64,000 nucleotides of DNA, taken from the NCBI RefSeq assembly GCF_003050925.1, contig NZ_QAOV01000004.1, positions 124,001 through 188,000 on the forward strand. The letters are read 5' to 3'. The notes under the pieces are model-generated. The model had not been told where the DNA came from, did no database searches, and saw nothing but the letters and a program-made list of their open reading frames with translations. Position 1 is the first letter of the stretch; every line of letters begins with the position of its first letter. Made by a program: the position numbers and the translations under genes. The stretch is from Pseudomonas sp. GV085 (lineage in GTDB: Bacteria; Pseudomonadota; Gammaproteobacteria; Pseudomonadales; Pseudomonadaceae). Positions 18,485-28,259 of the stretch are shown here, one piece after another.

Positions 18485-20299
18485 TTATGCGTTCTCCGTT
18501 ACGGTGATCAGCGGTATCTGCAAGGTAAACAGCGCGCCCAGGCCCGGACCGTCGCTGTGGGCGGTGAGGTGGCCGTTCATCTCGATGGCCGCCAGCGCGC
18601 AGCTGTGCAGGCCGAAACCATGACCTTCCTTGCGGGTGGTGAAACCGTGGGCAAAAATCCGCGTCATGTTTTCCGCAGCGATACCTTCGCCGTCATCCTT
18701 GACGCTGATTTCCAGGAAAGTGTCGTCGATGATTCGCACACCGAGGGTCATTTCCCTGGGCCGGTTGTTGAGGTCGGACATTGCGTATTTGGCATTGCTG
18801 ATCAGGTTGATCAGGATCAGCAGCAAGCGGTGTTTGTCAACCATCACCTGAGGCACCTCGCTGTATTCCCTGATCACTGTGACGTGGTGCCGGGTCAGCG
18901 CGCCGGCATTCATGTGCAGGGCGTCCTCGAGCAGTTCGCTGATGTACAGCGGTTCGGTGATGCTGTGGGCCCCGGTATAGGATTGTTGGGTGGCAACGAT
19001 GTCCTTGATGTGGTCGACGCTCTTGCTCATCTGCCCCAGTTCGTCGGCCACTTCCTGCTGTTCGTGAGCGATGGCGTCGACCAGTTTATTGAGATAACCG
19101 GGCAGCAGCTTGCCCTTGTCGTCCTGAGTCAGGAAATGCCCAAGGTCTTGCGGGTGTTCGTTAATCAGTTGCATTGCCTTGCCCAGGCCCTGGGTCTTGC
19201 TGCTGCGAAGCTTTCGCGCAATCAGGTCGGAAGAAATATTCACGCTATTGAGCACGTTGCCGACGTTGTGCAGCACATTGGTCGCGATTTCGGCCATGCC
19301 GGCCTGGCGTGCGGCGTCGAGCAGTGCGCTCTGGGCATTCCTGAGCTCGCGGGTACGCTCCTCGACCCGTTGTTCGAGCACGTCATTGGCGGTCTGCAAG
19401 GCCGTATTGACCCGATTGATCTCGGCGAAGCTGCGGATCAGGCGGATGGTCAGCCAGATCAATACCAGCACCAGCAAGACGGAAAGCAGCAATAGGTAGA
19501 AATGGTACTTCTTGTCGGTCTTCTCGGCTTGTTGCTGATCACGGTCGAGCATGCTGGTGATGTTGTCCAGACGATCGGCCACAGGGACCGCTTCGATCTC
19601 TTCGAGCAAGCTGTTGACGATCGGCTGCTCACGCAAAATCAAGGCAACGTGGTTGCTCAGGATCCTGATCGGGGCATGAAACTTCATGGGCAGGCGTTGC
19701 ATGTTCACCGCCAGTTTGCTCAGCCCCACCTGGATGTCGGCGGCTTTGTCGGCGGAGGTGACCTGGGCGAACTCCAGGGCACTGAGCAACAGGTCATAGG
19801 TGTCGGTGGCGATGCTCTGCACTTGCAGCTTGTCGAGGTCAGGCAGGTTGGACAGTTGCGCCTGGATGTCGTCCTCGGCGGTGGGCAGGAAGGCCAGGGA
19901 GTTGCGCAACAAGGCGTTGTGCGACTTGAACCGCTCCACCAGACGGGTCTTTTCCTGCATCGCCTGCAGAAAACCTTCGTGGGCATCGTCCCATTGCCGT
20001 GAGTTGTTGCGGCCATGACCGGACTCCATGGTGTCGAAGCGTTCCCATAGCCGGTTCATCTCGTTCATGGGTGAAACCAGAGGGTCGTAGTTATGCGAAA
20101 TCGCCACCCTGGATTTGAGGATCTCGGTTTCCCACCGTGAGTCCTGCTGTTTGATCTGGCGTACCAGATCCCGGGACTCGGTGTATGCCACGGTCCGTGC
20201 CGAGCTGGATTTGAGGTAGAGAAAGACCAGTGCGGAAGCCAGGGTCACGGCGATGATCCCGAGAAACAGCAGGCTGGCGCGACGAGAAATTTTTCTCAT
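18485..20299 (-). CDS. Membrane sensor histidine kinase of the four-gene c-di-GMP/peroxidase operon
   Basis: A 604-residue kinase: transmembrane helices at about 9-28 and 267-288 bracket a ~235-residue helical periplasmic sensor (DAHL-like). A coiled coil (about 295-335), an H-box with His344 (EIATNVLHNVGNVLNSV) and a C-terminal HATPase domain follow (LINLISNAKYA; DDGEGIAAENM; GHGFGLH). It is the last gene of an operon read 25432 to 18485, and its ATG overlaps the stop of the peroxidase gene (20296-20299). It has no receiver of its own. The REC domains of the two upstream GGDEF-EAL proteins are the obvious phosphoryl acceptors; this pairing is inference from gene order. Confidence 0.88.
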   Translation of the reverse strand: MRKISRRASLLFLGIIAVTLASALVFLYLKSSSARTVAYTESRDLVRQIKQQDSRWETEILKSRVAISHNYDPLVSPMNEMNRLWERFDTMESGHGRNNSRQWDDAHEGFLQAMQEKTRLVERFKSHNALLRNSLAFLPTAEDDIQAQLSNLPDLDKLQVQSIATDTYDLLLSALEFAQVTSADKAADIQVGLSKLAVNMQRLPMKFHAPIRILSNHVALILREQPIVNSLLEEIEAVPVADRLDNITSMLDRDQQQAEKTDKKYHFYLLLLSVLLVLVLIWLTIRLIRSFAEINRVNTALQTANDVLEQRVEERTRELRNAQSALLDAARQAGMAEIATNVLHNVGNVLNSVNISSDLIARKLRSSKTQGLGKAMQLINEHPQDLGHFLTQDDKGKLLPGYLNKLVDAIAHEQQEVADELGQMSKSVDHIKDIVATQQSYTGAHSITEPLYISELLEDALHMNAGALTRHHVTVIREYSEVPQVMVDKHRLLLILINLISNAKYAMSDLNNRPREMTLGVRIIDDTFLEISVKDDGEGIAAENMTRIFAHGFTTRKEGHGFGLHSCALAAIEMNGHLTAHSDGPGLGALFTLQIPLITVTENA

Positions 20300-21300
20300 G
20301 GCTGCCCCTCCCTTTTTCCGCTCAGGGTCTTGAGGAACTTGATGATCAACGCTTTGTCTTCCACGCTCGGCATGCGCCCCAACTGATACTGGAACATGAC
20401 GTCCACGGCTTTTTCGAGGGTGGGCGCCGAGCCGTCGTGAAAGTAGGGGGCGGTCAGCGCGACATTGCGCAGGCTCGGGACCTTGAACACCGAGCGGTCC
20501 GCTTCGTCACCAGTGATGTTGAACCGTCCCTGGTCGGTCACGGTCGGGTTGCCGCGATCGGCGATGTAATCACCGAACACCCCGAACTTCTGGAACATGT
20601 TGCCACCGATGTTCACGCCCTGATGACACGCAATGCAGCCGTAGTCCTTGAAACGCTGATAGCCGTATTTCTCCTCGAGGGTCAGGATGTCCGTATTGCC
20701 CAGCAGGTATTGATCGAAACGGGATCCGGGCGTGAGCAAGGTGCGCTCGTAGGCGGCCAGGGCGCTCTGTATGTTGGCCTTGGTCACTGCATTCGGGTAC
20801 GCCGCGCTGAAGCCTGCGCGGTAGTCTGCATCCTCATTGATCCGCTGGACGATGGTGTTCCAGTCGCTGCCCATTTCGTGGGGACTGGTAATGACGACGT
20901 TGCTCTGCGCCTCGAGTGTTTCGACGCGACCGTCCCAGAACTGGCGAAAGTTGAGGCTGGCGTTGAACACCGTCGGCGTGTTGATCGATACCGGTCGTCC
21001 ATCGAAGCCGAGGGAAAACGCGCGGGTGTCGGCCCCGCTCTTGTCCAGTTGATGACAACTGGCGCAGGACAGGGTGTTGTTGACCGACAGGCGCGGATCA
21101 CTGAAGAGCCTGCGACCGAGTTCGACCTGATTGGGGTTCTGTTTCGGTATCTCGGGCAACGGTTTGAGCGGTTCGTCCAGCGGCGCGGCACTGGCGACTG
21201 CACAGAACCCGTAAAGCAGGAGCGCAAACGCTCGATGCGCAAGGGGCACTGGCGATTGCCTGGCGAACTCGACGCCGGGCTGCAGTTTCCGGCTGTTCAT
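20296..21300 (-). CDS. Di-haem cytochrome c peroxidase (CcpA/MauG family)
   Basis: A 334-residue periplasmic protein with a hydrophobic N-terminal export signal (about 24-39, ending ASAAP) and two c-type haem sites, CASCH (79-83) and CIACH (222-226). FHDGS near the C-terminus is typical of bacterial di-haem peroxidases, which reduce hydrogen peroxide with electrons from small cytochromes or, as in MauG, oxidise a protein partner. The start at 21300 (MNSRKLQPG) is chosen because it overlaps the upstream stop as ATGA (21297-21300); the frame also allows 21324. Its place between c-di-GMP enzymes and a kinase in a coupled operon is unusual. Confidence 0.9.
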   Translation of the reverse strand: MNSRKLQPGVEFARQSPVPLAHRAFALLLYGFCAVASAAPLDEPLKPLPEIPKQNPNQVELGRRLFSDPRLSVNNTLSCASCHQLDKSGADTRAFSLGFDGRPVSINTPTVFNASLNFRQFWDGRVETLEAQSNVVITSPHEMGSDWNTIVQRINEDADYRAGFSAAYPNAVTKANIQSALAAYERTLLTPGSRFDQYLLGNTDILTLEEKYGYQRFKDYGCIACHQGVNIGGNMFQKFGVFGDYIADRGNPTVTDQGRFNITGDEADRSVFKVPSLRNVALTAPYFHDGSAPTLEKAVDVMFQYQLGRMPSVEDKALIIKFLKTLSGKREGQP

Positions 21301-23171
21301 GAGTCGTCTCGTTGTTCTGCCCACCCGAAGGCCAGCAGCTGCGCAAAAGCGTCTGCCGGCAAGGCCTTGCTAAAGTAGTGACCTTGGCCTTCCTCACATT
21401 GATGGGCCTTGAGAAACGCCAGTTGTTCCTCGGTCTCGATGCCTTCGGCGACGACATTCAGTTCCAGGCTCCGGCCCAGGCTGATGATCGCGCCGACCAG
21501 GGCGGCGTCGTTGCTGTCATTGCTCAGGCCACGAATGAACGACTGATCGATTTTCAGCACATCGATGGGGAACCGGCGCAGATAGCTCAAGCTGGAATAG
21601 CCGGTGCCGAAGTCATCGATGGCCAGCCACACTCCCAGCGTCTTGAGCCGGTGCAACGCGGTCATGGTCGCCTCGACGTTCTGCATCAGTACACCTTCGG
21701 TGATCTCCAGTTCCAGCAGGTAGGGGGGCATTCCCGTCTGTTGGAGTATCTGTTCGATGCCTTCGACGAAATCACGTTGACGAAAGTCGATGGCCGATGT
21801 GTTGACCGACATGCGGATCTCCGGCAATCCGGCTGCTTGCCAGCGTCGAGTCTGGCGACAGGCTTCGGCCAATACCCACTTGCTCAGTGGCACGATCAGG
21901 CCGCTGTCTTCGGCCACGGGGATGAATTCGGAAGGATAGATCCAGCCATTCCCGGGTTTTTGCCAGCGCACCAGCGCCTCGGCACCGACCACCCGTCCGC
22001 TGTGCAGTTCGATTTTCGGTTGGTAGTGCAGGACGAATTCGTGCTTTTGCAGGGCCTGACGAATGCCCGATTCGATGCTCTGCTGCTCCCGGGCACGCTG
22101 GTTCATGGCTTCGATGAAGAAACCGATGTCGTTCGGGCCGCTTTCCTTGATGTTACGCATGGCGGATTCGGCTTTTTTGATCAGGTCAATGGCCTCTAAC
22201 CCGTCATCGGGATAAATGCTGATGCCCAGGCTGGCGGTGATGCTGATCTCCTTGCCGGCGATCGACTGTGGGCTGCGCACGGCACTCAGCAGTTTTTCGG
22301 CGATGCCACGGGTCTGCTGGGGGTGGTTGATGTCGCTGAGGATCACCACGAATTCGTCGGCGCCATAGCGAAAGACCGAGTCGGTCTCTCGCACGTACTT
22401 GAGCAGTTGTTGCCCGACCCGTTTGAGCATTTCGTCCCCGGCCGGGTGGCCCAGAGCGTTGTTGATGCGCTTGAACCGGTCCAGCCCGAGAAACATCACC
22501 ACCAGATGCTTGTCATGGCGTCGGCAAGTGGCCAGCGACTGGCTCAGTCGATCACCCAGCAATGTGCTGTTGGGCAGCCCTGTGAGGGCGTCGTACTGTA
22601 GCAGGTGCGACACCTTGAGCAGTTCGTGGACCCGTGCCTCGATAGTCTGCTCAAGGCTCAACAACTTCAGCGCCGCGTCCTGTGCCAGCTGCCATTTCCA
22701 GGTCAGGGCATTGGCCATCTGGCGGATTTCCAGGGTGTCGAAAGGCTTTTTCAGAATCAGTAACTGGTCACCGAACTCCAGTCGTTCGGCCATGGCCTCC
22801 CAGCTGTAGTCGGTATAGGCGGTGCACAAGGCAATTTGCAGGTTCGGGTCGGCATTCCACAGGTGTTCAATGGTTTCCAGGCCGTCCCAGCCGGGCGGCA
22901 TACGCATGTCGATAAATGCCAGGGCATAGGGGCGGCTATCGGCCAGTGCACGTTCGACCAGCTCCAGGGCTTCCTTGCCCTGGTAGGCAGAGTCGAGCTG
23001 GAAGGTGAGACGTGGTGATTGCCGAGTCCCGAACAGTGAGTGTTCGAGACTGTCCAGATCCACCTCGTCGCCGGTGCCCGGGGTGAGGATCTTGCGAAAA
23101 TCGGCATGGATCGCCGGTGCATCGTCAATGATGAGAATACGTCGGTTGGTCTGGGGGAAAAGTGTTTTCAT
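21297..23171 (-). CDS. REC-GGDEF-EAL protein, cyclase domain degenerate, EAL intact
   Basis: A 624-residue cytoplasmic c-di-GMP protein. Residues 1-170 form a receiver-like domain with DD16-17, a phospho-acceptor-type Asp88 ([12 protein letters not shown]) and KKPFD. It is longer than usual, with a ~30-residue insert before the Asp. The GGDEF domain (about 190-350) reads GADEF (270-274), and a metal-ligand Asp is replaced by Gly ([11 protein letters not shown]), so it is probably not a cyclase; the I-site RETD (261-264) remains. The EAL domain (about 365-615) keeps EAL (398-400), the MSVNTSA Asn, [16 protein letters not shown] and AEGIE, so it should be an active phosphodiesterase. Its ATG overlaps the upstream stop (23168-23171). 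Confidence 0.92.
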   Translation of the reverse strand: MKTLFPQTNRRILIIDDAPAIHADFRKILTPGTGDEVDLDSLEHSLFGTRQSPRLTFQLDSAYQGKEALELVERALADSRPYALAFIDMRMPPGWDGLETIEHLWNADPNLQIALCTAYTDYSWEAMAERLEFGDQLLILKKPFDTLEIRQMANALTWKWQLAQDAALKLLSLEQTIEARVHELLKVSHLLQYDALTGLPNSTLLGDRLSQSLATCRRHDKHLVVMFLGLDRFKRINNALGHPAGDEMLKRVGQQLLKYVRETDSVFRYGADEFVVILSDINHPQQTRGIAEKLLSAVRSPQSIAGKEISITASLGISIYPDDGLEAIDLIKKAESAMRNIKESGPNDIGFFIEAMNQRAREQQSIESGIRQALQKHEFVLHYQPKIELHSGRVVGAEALVRWQKPGNGWIYPSEFIPVAEDSGLIVPLSKWVLAEACRQTRRWQAAGLPEIRMSVNTSAIDFRQRDFVEGIEQILQQTGMPPYLLELEITEGVLMQNVEATMTALHRLKTLGVWLAIDDFGTGYSSLSYLRRFPIDVLKIDQSFIRGLSNDSNDAALVGAIISLGRSLELNVVAEGIETEEQLAFLKAHQCEEGQGHYFSKALPADAFAQLLAFGWAEQRDDS

Positions 23172-25432
23172 CCCTCATCCTCCCTGGAGGACGGGGGACC
23201 TATGCTCCCGTCCTTGAGCAGTCGGGTCGCTTGTTCAGGATTCACGGCCTCGCTGAAGTAGAGGCCTTGCGCGCTTGATAGCGGGGCGGCTGACTCTGGC
23301 GTGCGGGGCCGATCCGATGGCTGGACGCCTTCGGTAATGATGCCGATACCCAGGTCCCGGGCGAAGTTGACGATTGCCCGCAGGCCGTTGGCGCCAGCCG
23401 CATCCTGGGTCGCGCCGTCGATAAAGGATTGGTTGAGCTTCAGGTGATTGACCCGGTAGGTTTTCAGGTAATCGAATGATGAATATTCGGTGCCGAAATC
23501 ATCGATGGCGATTTTTACCCCCAGCTCACGCAGGCGTGGCAGTACATCGTTTTGGGTCCACTTGGTTTGTGCCAGAGTCGCTTCGGTCACGTCAAAACGC
23601 AGGTCCCAGGGGGCGAGCTCCCATCGTGCAGTGGTGCGCAGCACGTCGTAAATGAGTTCCGGACCACTCTTTAGCTGCGCCAGGGACAGTTTGATCGCCA
23701 TCACTGGGGGTGCCATTCCCTCGTTACGCCACAGGCTCATCTGCCGGCAGGCCTGATCCAGCACCCAGCGTCCGAGAGGGATGATGGCACCGGTCTTTTC
23801 CGCCGCGGGCACGAAAGCCGAGGCCGGCAGCTCGCCGCGCCGGGGATGGCACCAGCGCACTTGCGCTTCCATGCCCAGGATCCTGCCGCTGTGCATATCC
23901 ACTTCCGGAACGTAATGCAGCGCCAGTTCATCGCTTTCGATGGCCGTCATCAAGTCCTTGGCGATGGCCATGCGTTCGGCCACCTCCTGAGTGATCTCCT
24001 GCGAGTGGAAGTGATATTGGTTGCGGCCCATTTCCTTGGAACGGTACAGCGCCATGTCCGCCTGGCTCAGCAGGCTGTCGGCGTCGAGGCAGGCGACGCT
24101 GTAGGTACTGATGCCGATGCTGACTGAAAGGTGCAGGGCATTGCCGGCGAGGTTGTACGGCGTCAGCAGCGCATCACGGATATTGGCCGCCATGGCGGCG
24201 GACTGGGTCGGATCGCTGACGTCCAGTTGCAGGATCGCGAACTCGTCTCCGCCCAGGCGTGCCACCACATCGTTTTCCCGCACGCCGTATTTGATGCGCC
24301 GGGCCACTTCCTGTAACAGCAGATCACCCACCGGGTGGCCGAAGGTGTCGTTGATCCGTTTGAAGTGATCCAGGTCCAGATAAAAAACCGCGAATGCCTC
24401 TGCGCCTCGACGTGCGGCAGCAAAGGCCTGATGCAGGCGTTCGATCAGGGTGGCGCGGTTGGCCAGGCCGGTGAGCCCGTCCGTGCGGGCAAGCAAGGCC
24501 ATTTTTTCTTCGGCCAACCGGCGTTCGGTAATGTCGAGAATGATCCCCTCGACTTCCAGCAGGCGACCGTCAAGGTCGCGTACGGGAATGTAGCGGTTCT
24601 CCACCCAGCGCCATGCACCCTGGCCGGTGCGCAGGCGAAATTCAATCGAGGCGCCCAACGCATGGCGGTCCAGCACCCGGGCCATGGCCGCATCGACACT
24701 GGCCTGATCTTCCGGGTGGATCAACTGCTGGGCCCAGTTGGCCGAGCTCACCAGATCGGCGGCGAGGTGACCGTAGCGGGTGATGTTATGGGAAATGTAC
24801 ATCAGCGGAAACGACGGCTCGCCACGTAACCGGTAAAGGATGGTCGGGCTGTTCTGCACGATGATATTGGCATCGGACAGTTCCCGGGTGCGTTCCTGGA
24901 CCGCTTGTTCCAGCAGGTTCATCTTGAGCGCGGCGTCTTCGGTCATCTGCCATTTGACCGTGAGGGCGCTGGCCATCTGGCGTATTTCAATCGCGTCGAA
25001 GGGTTTCTTCAGAATCAGCAGGCGGTCGTTCAGCGCCAGTCGTTGGTCGATGTCCTCCCAGGAGTAGTCGGAGTAGGCGGTGCACAGCGCCACCTGCAGT
25101 TTGGGATCGACCTGCCACAACCGTTCGATGGTCTCCAGGCCATCCCAGCCTGGCGGCATTCGCATGTCGATGAAAGCCATGGCGTAGGGGCGATCGTTCG
25201 CGAGGGCGGCTTCGAGTTTGTCCAGGGCTTCGCGACCCTGGAACGCCGAGTCCAGCTCAAAGTGTTGAGTCGGCGTGGTGGACTGAGTGCCGAACAGGAG
25301 GTTTTCGGTTTGGCCCAGACTGTCATCCTCGACAGTGGTGGGGCTGAGTATTTTGGCGAAATCGGCATGAATCGACGCGGTGTCGTCGACGATGAGTATG
25401 CGGCGATTGATTTGCGGTAGCCGGAAAATCAT
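23168..25432 (-). CDS. REC-PAS-GGDEF-EAL protein, cyclase domain intact, EAL degenerate
   Basis: A 754-residue paralogue of the next gene. Residues 1-165 are the same long receiver type (Asp89 in [12 protein letters not shown]), followed by a coiled coil, a PAS domain (about 190-305), and GGDEF with an intact signature at 394-398, an inhibitory RxxD (385-388) and [11 protein letters not shown]. The EAL domain looks impaired: EAL reads EAQ, the catalytic-loop Asn becomes Lys (MAIKLSL), the DDFG loop reads DDFGTEYSS and the final EGVE becomes EGVQ. It is therefore predicted to make c-di-GMP rather than degrade it. ATG 25432 ([10 protein letters not shown]) aligns with the paralogue; the longer frame to 25534 is not supported. 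First gene of the operon. Confidence 0.9.
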   Translation of the reverse strand: MIFRLPQINRRILIVDDTASIHADFAKILSPTTVEDDSLGQTENLLFGTQSTTPTQHFELDSAFQGREALDKLEAALANDRPYAMAFIDMRMPPGWDGLETIERLWQVDPKLQVALCTAYSDYSWEDIDQRLALNDRLLILKKPFDAIEIRQMASALTVKWQMTEDAALKMNLLEQAVQERTRELSDANIIVQNSPTILYRLRGEPSFPLMYISHNITRYGHLAADLVSSANWAQQLIHPEDQASVDAAMARVLDRHALGASIEFRLRTGQGAWRWVENRYIPVRDLDGRLLEVEGIILDITERRLAEEKMALLARTDGLTGLANRATLIERLHQAFAAARRGAEAFAVFYLDLDHFKRINDTFGHPVGDLLLQEVARRIKYGVRENDVVARLGGDEFAILQLDVSDPTQSAAMAANIRDALLTPYNLAGNALHLSVSIGISTYSVACLDADSLLSQADMALYRSKEMGRNQYHFHSQEITQEVAERMAIAKDLMTAIESDELALHYVPEVDMHSGRILGMEAQVRWCHPRRGELPASAFVPAAEKTGAIIPLGRWVLDQACRQMSLWRNEGMAPPVMAIKLSLAQLKSGPELIYDVLRTTARWELAPWDLRFDVTEATLAQTKWTQNDVLPRLRELGVKIAIDDFGTEYSSFDYLKTYRVNHLKLNQSFIDGATQDAAGANGLRAIVNFARDLGIGIITEGVQPSDRPRTPESAAPLSSAQGLYFSEAVNPEQATRLLKDGSIGPPSSREDEG

Positions 25433-25640
25433 TGATCGGCACCCACCGGGGTGCGCACGTTCAACTTCGGGAGCATCCTTTTCCCCTCCACAGACCTGCT
25501 TGCGGGCCGGTTGTATCATCCAGTGTGTGAGCATAGTTGTCAGTTCGTCACTTCGCCTGTCGGGTTCAAGGCGATGATTTGCGCCCGTGGCGGAAGATTC
25601 ATCCAGCCTGTCATTCAGGCATGGGCAAGAAAGGACGTAG

Positions 25641-25844
25641 GCCCGCGCCCGCTATCGTGGCTATCCGAAGCAGAGCGAATCGCTACTGATGACCCTGGCC
25701 CTGATGAAGGCCCCGATGAAGGATGCGGCGCGGTTGATCCTGCACCACCAGGAACGCTGCGACGGCAGCGGTTTCCCCGACCGGCCCCGCAGCTGCTTCA
25801 GGCCAAGGCATGACGGCGGACGGTCGGACATGGGATCCTTGTGA
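25641..25844 (+). pseudogene. Remnant of an HD-GYP phosphodiesterase domain
   Basis: An in-frame stretch ending at TGA 25844 encodes YRGYPKQSESLLMTLALMKA and then RLILHHQERCDGSGFPDR. The HHxExxDGSGFP block is the diagnostic second half of the HD-GYP c-di-GMP phosphodiesterase domain. There is no upstream HD motif (a TAG precedes the stretch at 25638-25640) and the frame collapses soon after DGSGFP. The only internal start is ATG 25689, which would give 52 residues. It is a decayed fragment next to the c-di-GMP operon. The rest of the 25433-25870 gap shows no other gene. Confidence 0.7.
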
Positions 25845-25870
25845 TTTCCATCAGGGTCCATGGCTGACAC

Positions 25871-26305
25871 ATGACATCTGCATCCGCTGTTTCACCGCGT
25901 ATTATCCATATCGCCGCCGCCCTGCTGATCGGCCCTGATGGCCGCACACTGTTGGTACGCAAGCGCGGCACCACCGCGTTCATGCAGCCGGGTGGCAAGA
26001 TCGAGCCCCATGAATTGCCGGTTCACGCCCTGGCTCGTGAGCTGGAAGAAGAGCTGGGTCTGGACATCGACCCGGCGCAGGCCGTTTACCTCGGTCACTT
26101 CTCGGCACCGGCCGCCAACGAGCCGGGTTTTGTCGTCCACGCCGAGCTATTTCAGCTGAATATTGATTCAAACGTAACCCCGGAGGCGGAGATCGAAGAA
26201 GTGATCTGGATCGACCCGGCCACCGATGGCGGTATCAGCCTGGCGCCATTGACACGGGACCTGATCCTGCCGTTTTATCGGGCATCGCTGACCGCGATCG
26301 CCTGA
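25871..26305 (+). CDS. Nudix hydrolase
   Basis: A 144-residue cytoplasmic Nudix-fold pyrophosphohydrolase. The Nudix box GX5EX7REUXEEXGU is complete (GKIEPHE, then RELEEELGL, about residues 38-60), so the metal-binding glutamates are present. Enzymes of this length hydrolyse nucleoside diphosphates linked to another moiety; the substrate is not readable. The Shine-Dalgarno is weak. It is followed by a LysE-family remnant and a GNAT gene, all in one direction. Confidence 0.9.
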   Translation: MTSASAVSPRIIHIAAALLIGPDGRTLLVRKRGTTAFMQPGGKIEPHELPVHALARELEEELGLDIDPAQAVYLGHFSAPAANEPGFVVHAELFQLNIDSNVTPEAEIEEVIWIDPATDGGISLAPLTRDLILPFYRASLTAIA

Positions 26306-26328
26306 TCATTACGCAAAGGACCTCGTCC

Positions 26329-26487
26329 ATGATCCTGCCTTCAGGACCTGCTGATTTTTGCCGCTGCCGCGTTGCATCCTGGTTCGTCAACAACCCGACC
26401 TGGCTGGCGATGCAGCGCTATTTCATGGGCTTCGTGTTGTCCGGGCTGGCACTGCGGCTGATGCTTGAGCAAAAACGGATGGCTTGA
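26329..26487 (+). pseudogene. Internally deleted LysE/RhtB-family exporter remnant
   Basis: A 52-codon frame starts at ATG 26329 behind a good AAAGGA site, but only its C-terminal ~37 residues match anything: SWFVNNPTWLAMQRYFMG and GLALRLMLEQKR are characteristic of the end of LysE/RhtB amino acid exporters (W..xQRxxMG..L.GL.xRL..E). Upstream, another frame (26342-26380, DLLIFAAAAL) continues the same family, so a frameshift and a large internal deletion have occurred. It lies 2 bases before the GNAT start. Confidence 0.7.
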
Positions 26488-26489
26488 AC

Positions 26490-26987
26490 ATGTGGATCGA
26501 ACGACTGGATGCCAGCCACTCCCTGGACTATCGGGCATTGATGCTCGAAGCCTACGACCTGCATCCGCAGGCCTTCACTTCGAGCGTGCGCGAACGGGCG
26601 GCGATGCCGCTGGACTGGTGGGAGTTGCGCCTGACGGGCAAGCTGGACCTGGTGCTCGGGGCGTTCGAAGAAGGCAAATTGGCGGGCATCGTCGGCCTCG
26701 CTCTCGAGGCTCGGGAAAAGGCCCGGCACAAGGTGACGCTGTTTGGCATGTATGTTTCACCGACAGTCCGCCAGCGTGGGCTCGGCTATCAGCTGGTTCA
26801 GGCGGCCTTGGCCGAGGCGCAGAGCCATGCGGGTTTGCGCCTGATCCAGTTGACCGTCACAGCTGGCAACGATGCCGCGTTCAACCTCTACCAGCGCTGC
26901 GGTTTCATCCAGTTCGGCCTGGAACCGATGGCTGTGCGGGTAGGGGAGGATTATTTCGACAAGATCCACATGTGGCGCGAACTCTGA
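26490..26987 (+). CDS. GNAT family N-acetyltransferase
   Basis: A 165-residue acetyl-CoA-dependent acetyltransferase. The central KVTLFGMYVSPTVRQRGLGY and QLVQAAL segments form the GNAT motif A (V.P..R..GLG..L) that binds the acetyl-CoA pyrophosphate, and the C-terminal AFNLYQRCGFIQFG is motif B. ATG 26490 (MWIERL) is preferred; a TTG at 26484 is also in frame. The substrate is unknown. The preceding LysE remnant suggests these were once an exporter-acetyltransferase pair. Confidence 0.88.
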   Translation: MWIERLDASHSLDYRALMLEAYDLHPQAFTSSVRERAAMPLDWWELRLTGKLDLVLGAFEEGKLAGIVGLALEAREKARHKVTLFGMYVSPTVRQRGLGYQLVQAALAEAQSHAGLRLIQLTVTAGNDAAFNLYQRCGFIQFGLEPMAVRVGEDYFDKIHMWREL

Positions 26988-27003
26988 AGCCACCACAATT
27001 CCT

Positions 27004-27086
27004 TGTAGGAGCGAGCTTGCTCGCGATGGTGTGTCAGTTGATGCAGCAGTGCCTGACACTCCATCGCGAGCAAGCTCGCTCCTACA
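27004..27086. repeat. REPIN (GAGCGAGC class), short spacer
   Basis: Inverted arms at 27004-27029 and 27061-27086 flank a 31-base spacer that itself begins and ends with GTGTCAG/CTGACAC, so the element can fold into a long hairpin. It lies between the convergent GNAT and metR genes. Confidence 0.9.
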
Positions 27087-27098
27087 GGGGATGTGTTT

Positions 27099-28016
27099 CT
27101 ACCGAACGGCACTCACACCGTCGAGCGTCGAAAACGACGTGTCCTTGGCCGTCAGCAGGAAGTCGCGCATGTACGGCGCATCCAGCATGTCGGTGCGGAT
27201 CGCCGCATACAACGTTGCGAACAAACCCTTCTCCCCCAGCCGCTTGGCCTTCACATAACCCCGTGAGCTGTATTCATGCAGAGCCCAATGGGGCATGCCG
27301 CATACGCCACGACCGCTGGCCACCAGTTGCATCATCATCACCGTCAGTTCCGAGGTGCGGACCTGGGCCGGTTCGATGTCGGCGGGTTCGAGGAAGCGGG
27401 TGAAGATGTCCAGCCGGTCCCGTTCCACCGGGTAGGTGATCAAGGTTTCCGGGAGCAAGTCTTCCGGGACGATGTAGGCCTTGCTGGCCAGGCGGTGCTG
27501 GTTGGCCACCGCGAGCATCGCTTCATAAGTGAACAGCGGTACATAGGTGATCCCCGCCAGATCCACCGGGTCGGAGGTCACCACCAGGTCCAGATCGCCA
27601 CGGGCCAGGGCCGGGAGCGGAGCGAAGGAGAAGCCAGAGGCCAGGTCCAGCTCGACTTCCGGCCAGGCGTCGCGGAACTGGTCGATGGTCGGCATCAGCC
27701 ACTGGAAGCAACTGTGGCATTCGATGGCCATGTGCAAGCGACCGGCGGTGCCACCGGCCAGGCGACTGATGTCTCGTTCGGCGGCGCGCAGCAGCGGCAG
27801 GGTGGCGTCGGCCAATTGCAGCAGGCGCAGACCGGCGCTGGTGAAACGCACCGGTTTGGTCTTGCGCACGAACAGTGGCATGCCCATGCGCTCTTCCAGT
27901 TCTTTGAACTGGTGAGACAGGGCCGACTGGGTCAGGTGCAGGCGGTCGGCCGCATCCACCAGGCTGTCGGCTTCGCGCAAGGCGTGCAGGGTCTTGAGGT
28001 GACGGATTTCAAGCAC
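27099..28016 (-). CDS. metR: LysR-type methionine-biosynthesis regulator MetR
   Basis: A 305-residue LysR regulator that closely matches MetR along its length: N-terminal [20 protein letters not shown], the helix-turn-helix [20 protein letters not shown], and the inducer-domain segments [13 protein letters not shown] and [11 protein letters not shown]. MetR activates metE/metH and related genes, with homocysteine as coregulator. Neither target is in the window. It is divergent from an exported alpha/beta hydrolase with a ~240-base gap. Confidence 0.93.
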   Translation of the reverse strand: MLEIRHLKTLHALREADSLVDAADRLHLTQSALSHQFKELEERMGMPLFVRKTKPVRFTSAGLRLLQLADATLPLLRAAERDISRLAGGTAGRLHMAIECHSCFQWLMPTIDQFRDAWPEVELDLASGFSFAPLPALARGDLDLVVTSDPVDLAGITYVPLFTYEAMLAVANQHRLASKAYIVPEDLLPETLITYPVERDRLDIFTRFLEPADIEPAQVRTSELTVMMMQLVASGRGVCGMPHWALHEYSSRGYVKAKRLGEKGLFATLYAAIRTDMLDAPYMRDFLLTAKDTSFSTLDGVSAVR

Positions 28017-28089
28017 CGGGGGGGCTCCATGAGGAAAACTTGTCGATAAATCGAAAAGGTTGAGTTTGTCTCATGTTGGGTTGGCTGTC

Positions 28090-28145
28090 GACAGGAGTGC
28101 CCTCTTTTACACAGGAGCCTGCTCGCGGTGAACGATAACGCGGTC
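28090..28145. repeat. Half-REPIN remnant
   Basis: GAGCCTGCTCGCGGTGAACG followed by ATAACGCGGTCCTGAA resembles one arm plus part of the spacer of the full-length REPIN class, but no second arm follows. The upstream in-frame ATG 28128 of the hydrolase ORF lies inside it, which argues against that start. Confidence 0.5.
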
Positions 28146-28259
28146 CTGAAGACGACCGCCCGGCACTCTTCATCAAACTGTCATGGAACTGTGGCAGCGC
28201 GCTTGAACAAACTTCATCAGACTCGCGCTCTACTGGGGTTCTGCGTTTTGGTGTTTTTC

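Noticed and set aside
21297..23171. Treating the GADEF protein as an active dual cyclase/phosphodiesterase
   Set aside because: Both the signature Gly and a metal-binding Asp are changed, so cyclase activity is unlikely.
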